From contig JAGXNT010000068.1 in NCBI GenBank assembly GCA_019894765.1, forward strand, positions 1 to 12,368: a stretch of 12,368 bases of DNA, in the 5' to 3' direction. The position numbers and the translations under genes are program-made. This document shows positions 6,648-12,368 of the stretch, in pieces. The notes below the pieces were generated by a model. That model saw nothing but the letters and a program-made list of their open reading frames with translations, was not told where the DNA came from and searched no databases. The stretch is from Candidatus Heimdallarchaeota archaeon (lineage in GTDB: Archaea > Asgardarchaeota > Heimdallarchaeia > JABLTI01). Position 1 is the stretch's first letter; each line of letters begins with the position of its first letter.

Positions 6648-8360
6648 ATGGCTCGTTGGCAAACACTATATCATTCAAAAATACCCGCTGAGATTGATAT
6701 TCCAAAAGACAAGAGTTTATCAAGCTTGTTTTTCGATTCAGTTGAAAAAGCTGGGAAATCACCTTTTCTTTATTTCCAAGGTAAAATGACTACTTATGAA
6801 GAATCAGCCAGAATAGTCAAAAAATTGGCTAATTCTTTGTCAGAGCTCGGTGTTAAAAAAGGTGACCGCGTAGCAATATTGATGGCTAATTGTCCTCAAT
6901 ATGTTCATAGTTACTTGAGTGTCCTTTCCTTAGGAGGGGTCATTGTTGCATTAAGTTCTCTTGCCTCATCAAAGGAAATAGAATTCCAATTGAAAGATAG
7001 TGGTTCAAAAATTTTGATCACACATGATTTGTTCTTAGATAGAGTTCGACCAATTCAGAGTAAGACAAAACTACAGCATGTGGTTGTATCTTCAGTTGCT
7101 GATGCTTTAAGCCCAATAAAGGGATTCCTTTACAAAAATGTCATTGCAAGGAAGAATCCAAAACCAAGCAAAGAGGATTTAATATATAAAGACCTTGTGA
7201 AAAATGGAGCCGAAACAGACATTAAAGTAAAAATGAAACCAATAGAGGATCTGGCAGCCCTTCAATATACTGGTGGTACAACAGGTACACCAAAAGCTGC
7301 AATGTTAACTCACTACAATCTTTTATCCCAAGCGATTGTTTTAGACTATTGGATGGAATGGATTGGTGGTCAAATTCCTGGTGTTCAAAGTACCAATCTT
7401 GCATCATTACCTCTTTCACACATTTTTGGTTTAACAACTGCTTTCATATGGCCTATGAGTATTGCAGGTAGTATATCACTCATTCCTGATCCAAGAAAAC
7501 TAGAAGAAGTTATGAAAACTGTCCAAGATCATAAGATACATTTCTTCATGGCTGTTCCAACATTATACCAAAAAATTGCAGAACACCCTAAAGTCTCTGA
7601 TTATGACTGGTCTTCATTAAGATGTGGTATATCTGGTGGAAGTGCACTACATACAAGTGTAATGGACGATTTCGAAAAGAAAACTGGTGCCTTACTTGTT
7701 GAAGGTTATGGATTATCAGAAGCTTCACCCGTAACTCATGTTAATCCACTTGATGTTAAACTTCGAAAAATTGGCATAGGTCTTCCAATACCAAACACTC
7801 AAGCTAAAATCATTGACATAAACACTGGTAAAGATATTCCAGAGGAATTCGATGACGATGGATTAACTAAAGAAGGCGAACTTTTAGTTAAAGGACCACA
7901 AGTAATGAAAGGTTACTGGAAAAAACCTGAGGAAACAGCGAATGTTTTTACAAAAGACGGTTGGCTAAAAACCGGAGATGTTGTTAGAATGAACGAGAAA
8001 GGATTCTTTACAATCGTTGATCGTTTGAAAGATTGTATTTTTACCTCTGGCTATCAAGTTTGGCCTTTAGAAGTTGAATCTGCTTTATGTGACCATCCAG
8101 ATATTTCGCTGGTTGCTGTAATTCCATTTAAAGATGAAAGTCTAAATGAAGTTATTCGAGCAGTAATAGTTGCTGCTGAAGGCGCACCAGAACACGATCA
8201 TGCAACTCTCAAAGCATACTGTAAGAATATCATGGCCCCATATAAAGTACCAAAAGAATTCGAATATCGAAAAGAATTACCTCTCAGTCCAGTCGGAAAA
8301 GTCTTACGTAGACCACTCAAAGAGGAAGAAGCTGCAAAAGTCAAAGTATCTTCCAAGTAA
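6648..8360 (+). CDS. AMP-forming acyl-CoA synthetase (long-chain fatty-acid CoA ligase-like)
   Basis: The 570-residue enzyme activates a carboxylic acid with ATP to acyl-AMP and then to acyl-CoA. ANL-superfamily motifs are complete: the P-loop YTGGTTGTPK at 207-216, EGYGLSEASP at 352-361, the hinge region KTGD at 441-444 followed by IVDRLKD, and the C-terminal PVGKVLRR at 548-555 with catalytic K551. Overall layout resembles FadD-type ligases for medium or long fatty acids. The exact acid is not determined by motifs, and other aryl- or acyl-CoA ligases cannot be excluded. No signal peptide or transmembrane segment is present. ATG 6648 is fixed by SD GGAG (6635-6638). It has its own promoter and terminator, so it is monocistronic and functionally separate from the flanking glycan and translation genes. 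A catabolic or lipid-scavenging role is the simplest reading. Confidence 0.93.
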   Translation: MARWQTLYHSKIPAEIDIPKDKSLSSLFFDSVEKAGKSPFLYFQGKMTTYEESARIVKKLANSLSELGVKKGDRVAILMANCPQYVHSYLSVLSLGGVIVALSSLASSKEIEFQLKDSGSKILITHDLFLDRVRPIQSKTKLQHVVVSSVADALSPIKGFLYKNVIARKNPKPSKEDLIYKDLVKNGAETDIKVKMKPIEDLAALQYTGGTTGTPKAAMLTHYNLLSQAIVLDYWMEWIGGQIPGVQSTNLASLPLSHIFGLTTAFIWPMSIAGSISLIPDPRKLEEVMKTVQDHKIHFFMAVPTLYQKIAEHPKVSDYDWSSLRCGISGGSALHTSVMDDFEKKTGALLVEGYGLSEASPVTHVNPLDVKLRKIGIGLPIPNTQAKIIDINTGKDIPEEFDDDGLTKEGELLVKGPQVMKGYWKKPEETANVFTKDGWLKTGDVVRMNEKGFFTIVDRLKDCIFTSGYQVWPLEVESALCDHPDISLVAVIPFKDESLNEVIRAVIVAAEGAPEHDHATLKAYCKNIMAPYKVPKEFEYRKELPLSPVGKVLRRPLKEEEAAKVKVSSK

Positions 8361-8371
8361 AACTCACAAAA

Positions 8372-8410
8372 GGTAAGTAATTCTTTACTTACCATCTTTT
8401 GTTTTTTTTT
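8372..8410 (+). terminator. Hairpin plus T-tract intrinsic terminator
   Basis: GGTAAGTAA (8372-8380), loop ttct and TTACTTACC (8385-8393) form a perfect 9-bp stem. T-rich sequence follows at 8397-8410, with four T's, a G and then nine T's. It sits 11 nt after the stop of the acyl-CoA synthetase gene. The layout is that of a bacterial rho-independent terminator, though T-tracts alone often suffice in archaea. Confidence 0.8.
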
Positions 8411-8472
8411 AATACTTTTACTTAATCAAATGTTGTTAGAATTTTCATTTGATTTGCTGATTGTTCAAAGGT

Positions 8473-8506
8473 CTTATAATTAGCTAGCGTTTTATGATTA
8501 TTTGAT
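8473..8506 (+). promoter_or_regulatory. TATA-like promoter of the ksgA-hemK operon, leaderless start
   Basis: CTTATAAT at 8473-8480 is about 28 nt before ATG 8507, so the predicted transcript start falls at or next to the initiation codon. No SD precedes the ATG (the upstream bases are gattatttgat), consistent with leaderless translation. Confidence 0.5.
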
Positions 8507-9367
8507 ATGAGTGAATTAATAATAAAGACTCGAGATGCTTTAATTCAAGCTGGAATTTCTCCAAAAAAAAGTTTGAGTCAGAATTTCTTGATTAACAAAG
8601 ATGTTCTCATTCGACAAATCGGTTATGCAAAACTTACAGAAGAAGATGTGGTTTTAGAAATAGGTGGAGGAACAGGTGTTCTCACAGAAGAGCTTGCAAA
8701 ATCTGCTGGAACAGTGTATTCTATAGAATATGATAGGAACTTGGCTAAATATCTCACAAGAAAATTTCACTCACATGATAATGTTACAATTATCTCAGGT
8801 GATGCTTTAAAACTTGATTTTCCCAAAGCAAATAAATTCATAGCAAATCTACCATATCATATCTCATCTCCAATTACATTCAAGATACTTGATTACGATT
8901 TTGAGTTAGCAGTCTTTATGTATCAATATGAATTCGCTCAAAGAATGGTTGCAAAACCAAGAACTGATGATTATTCTCGTTTGTCCGCAAATCTACAATT
9001 TCAAGCTGAGGTTGAGATACTTGAGAGAGTACCACGAAACTACTTCTTCCCCATGCCAAAAGTTGATAGTGCACTAGTGCAAATAAAACCGAAGAAAGAG
9101 GAACTACCAATATCAAAGAAGTACTATCGACTTACCTCGAGAGTTCTTTTCAATACAAAAAACAAACTCGTTTGTTCTGTTTTATATGATTACTTCAAAA
9201 AAATCATTCCAAAAGAAGAAAGATTTGCATTCAAGAAACAATTAGATAATAGCTTAAGCTTTGCAAACAGCAGAGTAAGAGAATTATCAGTAGATGATTT
9301 AGTTGTAACAACAGGTGAACTCATGGAATTTCTACAAGCAACAAAGAAATTAGATCTGCTAAAATAA
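8507..9367 (+). CDS. ksgA: rRNA adenine N6-dimethyltransferase, KsgA/Dim1 family
   Basis: It should dimethylate the two adjacent adenines in the helix-45 loop of 16S rRNA, a late step of small-subunit maturation. The 286-residue protein has QNFL at 25-28, SAM motif I EIGGGTG at 51-57, the acidic ribose contact IEYD at 73-76, GDAL at 98-101, and the catalytic NLPY at 114-117 followed by HISSPI. After these comes FPMPKVDSA and the C-terminal helical domain that binds RNA. Motif I has GGG where GPG is most common. Length is typical. The start is supported by a TATA box about 28 nt upstream and by the family N-terminus. The HemK-like gene begins 10 nt after the stop, matching the archaeal ksgA-hemK pairing; rpoF, L21e and DUF655 genes, which often precede ksgA in archaea, are not present here. 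Confidence 0.95.
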   Translation: MSELIIKTRDALIQAGISPKKSLSQNFLINKDVLIRQIGYAKLTEEDVVLEIGGGTGVLTEELAKSAGTVYSIEYDRNLAKYLTRKFHSHDNVTIISGDALKLDFPKANKFIANLPYHISSPITFKILDYDFELAVFMYQYEFAQRMVAKPRTDDYSRLSANLQFQAEVEILERVPRNYFFPMPKVDSALVQIKPKKEELPISKKYYRLTSRVLFNTKNKLVCSVLYDYFKKIIPKEERFAFKKQLDNSLSFANSRVRELSVDDLVVTTGELMEFLQATKKLDLLK

Positions 9368-9377
9368 GAAGAAATGG

Positions 9378-9998
9378 ATGAAATGTTGCATGCAAAAGAT
9401 AATAGATGGTCTATCATTAGAAATACCAATTGATGTCTATGATCCCGCAGAGGATTCTTTTCTATTAGCAGAAAATGTTCTAGATTTAACTAATGAAAAA
9501 GTTCTGGAAGTGGGTTCTGGATCTGGTTATGTGTCAATCTATTTATCAAAAAAATTTCCAAAAACTGAATTTTTCTGTATAGATATTAATCCTATTGCTG
9601 CAAGAAGTACCAAGAAAAACGCGAAACGAAATTCAGCTAACCTTGAGGTTATAAATTCGGATTTATTCAATGCACTACTTAGTAAAAAATACTCTCAGTT
9701 TTTTGACCTAGTTTTGTTTAACTCTCCATATTTACCTGTGAAGGATTTTGGTTCCCTAGAACAAGCCTGGTCAGGTGGCATAGATGGTTTGGATGTAATT
9801 AAACCATTTCTTAATGCATTACCCTTTTACCTAAAAAATAGTGGTTGTTGTTATCTTGTCGTTTCATCTAAAACGAATTTAGCTTTATTAGAGAACATGA
9901 TAGAGTTTCAAGGTTTTAATTGTCTGATAAAGGATAAGATTGTGGAAGGAAAAGAAAGTATTTTACTTTATTACTTGGAAAAGAAAATCATTGATTAG
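9378..9998 (+). CDS. HemK/Mtq2-like class I methyltransferase, NSPY variant
   Basis: This 206-residue Rossmann methyltransferase has the archaeal/eukaryotic Mtq2 form: no N-terminal helical domain, an early DPAEDSFLL at 22-30, SAM motif I VLEVGSGSGY at 42-51, and the ribose-binding acid in CIDIN at 67-71. Family members methylate the Gln side chain of the GGQ motif in release factor 1; archaeal and eukaryotic enzymes use a Trm112 partner. The catalytic tetrapeptide is NSPY at 115-118 instead of the usual NPPY; N115, P117 and Y118, the residues that hold the amide, are kept. TCT for CCT is a single base change. ATG at 9378 is the longest start; ATG at 9390 would drop MKCC and is equally possible, as neither has a good SD. 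It is cotranscribed with ksgA. A nucleic-acid or other protein substrate cannot be excluded. Confidence 0.88.
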   Translation: MKCCMQKIIDGLSLEIPIDVYDPAEDSFLLAENVLDLTNEKVLEVGSGSGYVSIYLSKKFPKTEFFCIDINPIAARSTKKNAKRNSANLEVINSDLFNALLSKKYSQFFDLVLFNSPYLPVKDFGSLEQAWSGGIDGLDVIKPFLNALPFYLKNSGCCYLVVSSKTNLALLENMIEFQGFNCLIKDKIVEGKESILLYYLEKKIID

Positions 9999-10012
9999 AG
10001 ATTTCCTTATAG

Positions 10013-10068
10013 TTTTAAATAGTTGAAGATAGAGTAATAGTATTACAAAGTTCTAGGGTGACCATGAT
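10013..10068 (+). promoter_or_regulatory. Promoter and SD deciding a TTG start
   Basis: TATA-like TTTTAAATAG at 10013-10022 predicts a transcript start near 10045. SD GGGTGA at 10056-10061 is followed by 7 nt and TTG 10069. The ATG at 10064 reads ATG ATT TGA and cannot start the gene, so TTG is the supported initiation codon. Confidence 0.6.
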
Positions 10069-11034
10069 TTGAAAAGAAAGGAATCTGATTACGTTGCTTG
10101 GTATATATTAGCTTTATTTGATTATGGTATGCCTGTTTCAAATCTATCCCAAAGACAACTAAACGAACTTTGGGCAAAAATACTCGAAGCTTTTAAAAAA
10201 TACATGCCCAAAGAAGACTTCTTTGTAAAGGGGAAAATCAAGGAAATAGATATGCCTCATTTAGAAGAATCATTTAAACTCGCAGAAATTGAATCTTACG
10301 ACTCATATATTGACTTACGAAGATCACCTCTAATTGGTTTTTATAATAGACGACTGATCATAAGACTAACAATAGGGATTGAGGATTTCTTTGAACTAAA
10401 AGCACATAGAGATGATATTTTACGTGATTTGAAGTTTGTATTTGAAGATTTGAAAGGAACAAAAGTTAGCGTAGAAGATGCAGAAGGCATTGGCGAGAAA
10501 CCTTGGGAAATAAACGAGATTTTCTATTATCCACTAATTATCGTTCGTAACGGTGTTAAAATGATTAAAGAAGAAATCAAAGCCTCAAAAAAACTATCTG
10601 TTGATCCGATTTTTTCTATTCCTAGTACTACCTTGACTTATACTCTGCCTGAAAGAGGTCAATGGTTCAGTTTGTTTAGTTTTAAAGAACATTACATTCG
10701 TCTCAGTGTTAGGAGTGTTATGGTTTTCTGTGATGGCTGGATACCTTTAGAGTTTAAACAGACTCTTATAAACGCAATTTATACAGGTGGAATTCATGAA
10801 CAAATGCGTCGAATGAGAAATGTACAAAAACCACTTACAAGACAACGAATGAGAGCAATCGATGATGATATTCTCATGAACTTAGCAGAAATCATTAGAG
10901 ATATGGTTAAGACAAATATTGATTCAGCTCGCATTGCAGAAAAGCAGAGATTCATTGGTTTCTTTATTGCCAGTCTTTCATTTCTAATATCAGTCATGGC
11001 TTTCATTATAAGTTTGATTTCCATTTTTCGCTAA
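10069..11034 (+). CDS. Unknown protein with C-terminal membrane anchor
   Basis: I do not recognise the family of this 321-residue protein. There is no N-terminal signal; residues 1-290 look soluble and mixed alpha/beta. An aromatic-rich patch (GQWFSLFSFKEHY) precedes IRLSVRSVMVFCDGW. A basic stretch, QMRRMR then TRQRMR, follows, then an amphipathic helix. The last 27 residues, from FIGFFIASLSFLISVM to the terminal Arg, are one uncharged hydrophobic helix with nothing after it. That is tail-anchored topology: a cytosolic domain fixed to the membrane, inserted after translation. It starts at TTG with SD GGGTGA and has its own TATA box 70 nt after the hemK-like gene, so it is probably separate from that operon. 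It converges with the HAD gene at 11060. Possible roles such as membrane-bound sensor or scaffold are speculation. Confidence 0.8.
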   Translation: MKRKESDYVAWYILALFDYGMPVSNLSQRQLNELWAKILEAFKKYMPKEDFFVKGKIKEIDMPHLEESFKLAEIESYDSYIDLRRSPLIGFYNRRLIIRLTIGIEDFFELKAHRDDILRDLKFVFEDLKGTKVSVEDAEGIGEKPWEINEIFYYPLIIVRNGVKMIKEEIKASKKLSVDPIFSIPSTTLTYTLPERGQWFSLFSFKEHYIRLSVRSVMVFCDGWIPLEFKQTLINAIYTGGIHEQMRRMRNVQKPLTRQRMRAIDDDILMNLAEIIRDMVKTNIDSARIAEKQRFIGFFIASLSFLISVMAFIISLISIFR

Positions 11035-11059
11035 TCTTGTTATAGGATAAAAATTAACC

Positions 11060-11824
11060 TTACTCAGGGCTTCCAGCTAAGAGTCTCTGTATAATTTGAT
11101 GTGCTTCTCGAGTGACTCCACGTGGGATTTTGTAAAATTTCACATCGACATTTTTCGCATAACCCATCTCTTGGTCTGTTTCTGAATCACCAAAGGCATA
11201 CCACTTAGTAACTGCTTTCTCTTTATCTAAAGTTCTAATAGCTTTTTCCGCTGCGGTTTTTTTACTAGTATTAACTGGTAGAATATCTACAGCATAAGGA
11301 TTAGGAATTACCTTTAGTTCATTAGCATATTCTTCAACTATAGGTTCAATAATCTTCATTAGTTTCTCAGTAGTAATGCCATAAAGAGGTAACGTTCGAA
11401 AAGTAATCATAATTTCTTTAGGTTCAATCCATAGCTTTCTTTCAGAAGGTTGAACATAATCTTCATATAGTTCTAGCTCTCGATATTCACAAATTGTTTC
11501 ACAGCATTTTTGCTTTACAGTTTTCAGTAATTTCCTGGTTTCTTTATCTATTCGTTTTCGATTTTTTTTGCCATGGTAAAAATTAACGAGTCCGAATTCA
11601 CCAAATATTGGAATATATTCTTTCAATGTATCATTTACATGGTTGAAAAAATGGTTGCGGACCCACTCGACACTTCTACCAGTTACTAGACCAATTGGAA
11701 AATTCTTTCTCCGAATCAGCTCTAGATCATTAATTATAAGCAAATCAATAACAGAGTCATTCGCGTGGTAAGTAGTTAGAGTACCATCCACATCAAAGAG
11801 AAAGCCTATTTTTGGTCTTATCAA
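11060..11824 (-). CDS. HAD-IIB-type sugar phosphatase-like protein
   Basis: The 254-residue protein has all HAD motifs: DVDGTLT at 11-17 (D11 nucleophile, D13 acid), VTGRS at 47-51 with T48, SKK at 187-189 supplying the Lys, and GDSETD at 212-217 for Mg. About 130 residues between motifs II and III form a C2B-type cap, as in sucrose-phosphatase, mannosyl-3-phosphoglycerate phosphatase, trehalose-phosphatase and phosphomannomutase relatives. It is therefore a cytosolic phosphatase or mutase of a small phosphosugar or related compound; the substrate is not readable. Start is TTG 11824-11822, with SD TAAGGAG (11839-11833) 8 nt upstream; there is no ATG close by in frame. A TATA box (GTTTATATG on -, 11886-11878) would give a leader of about 28 nt. 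It converges on the tail-anchored gene with a 25-nt gap. It is unrelated in sequence to the capless HAD at 2128. Confidence 0.88.
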   Translation of the reverse strand: MIRPKIGFLFDVDGTLTTYHANDSVIDLLIINDLELIRRKNFPIGLVTGRSVEWVRNHFFNHVNDTLKEYIPIFGEFGLVNFYHGKKNRKRIDKETRKLLKTVKQKCCETICEYRELELYEDYVQPSERKLWIEPKEIMITFRTLPLYGITTEKLMKIIEPIVEEYANELKVIPNPYAVDILPVNTSKKTAAEKAIRTLDKEKAVTKWYAFGDSETDQEMGYAKNVDVKFYKIPRGVTREAHQIIQRLLAGSPE

Positions 11825-11968
11825 ATCCTTTTCTCCTTATTCAATACACAATTTCGTTCTATTTTTTGGAATTTAAACATATAAACTATTTCCCCAAAAA
11901 CCCAAATTAGTAACTCTTTTTCATGATTTGGGAATGTTTAATTAGCTGTTTGAAAGAGCTTGAACACT
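11825..11968. promoter_or_regulatory. Divergent promoters for HAD gene (-) and sirtuin gene (+)
   Basis: On -, GTTTATATG at 11886-11878 is a good TATA box for the HAD gene, leaving a short leader with an SD. On +, TGTTTAATTA at 11935-11944 lies about 30 nt before ATG 11969; no SD is visible there, so the sirtuin mRNA is probably leaderless. The two TATA elements are about 55 nt apart. Confidence 0.5.
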
Positions 11969-12368
11969 ATGAGTAAATACTATGAATTAAGTTTAGAAGA
12001 AAAAATCAATCAAATTGCTGAATGGGTTGCCAATTCTAAACATTTAGTAGCATTCACAGGAGCTGGAATAAGCACCGAATCAGGCATTCCGGATTTTAGA
12101 GGACCCGAAGGAGTTTGGACGAGAAGGGATAAAGGCCTTCCACCTCCAAAAATGGAAAAATCTTGGAGTGAAGTACAGCCAAACAGTGGTCATCTTGCAT
12201 TAGTGGAACTACAAAATTTGGGTTTATTGAAATTCTTAATCACACAGAATGTTGATGGATTACACCTCATTTCAGGAATAAAACCCGATCTACTAGCAGA
12301 ATTACATGGCAATAGTAACTTGATGGTTTGTTTATCCTGTAATAAAAAAATGACCTACGAAGAAGCAG
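11969..12368 (+). CDS. Sir2-family NAD-dependent deacylase, SIRT6/7-like, 3' end outside window
   Basis: The first 133 residues are visible. NAD-binding motifs are GAGISTESGIPDFRG, then PEGVWT directly after; further on come PNSGHLAL, TQNVDGLH with the catalytic-pocket residues, and LAELHGN holding the catalytic His. CLSC supplies the first pair of zinc cysteines; the second pair lies beyond the edge. The enzyme removes acyl groups from protein lysines using NAD. The GPxGVWT string after PDFRG, and QNVDGLHxxSG with LAELHGN, resemble class IV sirtuins (SIRT6/SIRT7) more than the SIRT5-like class III common in prokaryotes; this is a motif impression, not a tree. ATG 11969 is supported by a TATA box 30 nt upstream and a short N-terminal helix before the Rossmann fold. 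Targets such as chromatin proteins or acyl-CoA synthetases are possible but unshown. Confidence 0.93.
   Translation, partial: MSKYYELSLEEKINQIAEWVANSKHLVAFTGAGISTESGIPDFRGPEGVWTRRDKGLPPPKMEKSWSEVQPNSGHLALVELQNLGLLKFLITQNVDGLHLISGIKPDLLAELHGNSNLMVCLSCNKKMTYEEA

Noticed and set aside
8170..8376. Alternative-frame reading at the 3' end of the acyl-CoA synthetase gene
   Set aside because: It overlaps the conserved C-terminal domain with catalytic K551 in the main frame, and its own translation is low-complexity Lys/Ser.
11060..11824. Specific assignment as trehalose-6-phosphate or sucrose-phosphate phosphatase
   Set aside because: Only general HAD-IIB motifs are visible; no matching synthase gene is nearby to support either substrate.

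Overview
The window reads as a strongly AT-rich archaeal chromosome fragment, probably from a metagenome. Several things point to Archaea. The KsgA/Dim1 rRNA methylase is followed 10 nt later by a short HemK/Mtq2-type methyltransferase that lacks the bacterial N-terminal domain, a pairing known from archaeal genomes. Most transcription units have a TATA-like box 25-30 nt upstream of either a leaderless start or a short leader with a Shine-Dalgarno (SD) sequence complementary to the archaeal 16S tail. TTG starts with good SDs are frequent. The partial sirtuin at the right edge resembles the SIRT6/7 class. An Asgard (Heimdall/Loki-like) host is possible but not proven by what is visible.

Left part (1-5288): sugar and surface-glycan genes. 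A 5'-truncated GT4-type glycosyltransferase on + runs tail-to-tail into a paralogous GT4 gene on -, their stop codons interlocking in one TTAA. The second copy (933-2072) is broken by two single-base frameshifts. It is the last gene of a - strand operon that starts at 5288: GT2 glycosyltransferase, PIG-L/LmbE deacetylase, ATP-grasp ligase, small HAD phosphatase, GT4. The middle three genes overlap by 4-8 nt, so they are probably translationally coupled. Together they offer sugar transfer, N-deacetylation, carboxylate-amine ligation and dephosphorylation, which fits building an amino-acylated or otherwise N-modified glycan or glycoside.

Middle (5289-8506): across a divergent promoter lies a complete UDP-GlcNAc 2-epimerase (wecB-like) on +, giving UDP-ManNAc and reinforcing the glycan theme. 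Next comes a monocistronic AMP-forming acyl-CoA synthetase with its own promoter and a perfect hairpin plus T-tract terminator.

Right part (8507-12368): the rRNA dimethyltransferase and HemK-like methyltransferase form a two-gene translation-related operon. A TTG-initiated protein of unknown family follows, ending in a single C-terminal membrane helix (tail-anchored architecture). Convergent to it is a HAD-IIB sugar-phosphatase-like gene on -, also TTG-initiated. A short divergent promoter region then separates that gene from the truncated sirtuin.

No stretch above 150 bases lacks a gene or gene remnant. I saw no tRNA, rRNA, CRISPR array, insertion sequence or attachment site.
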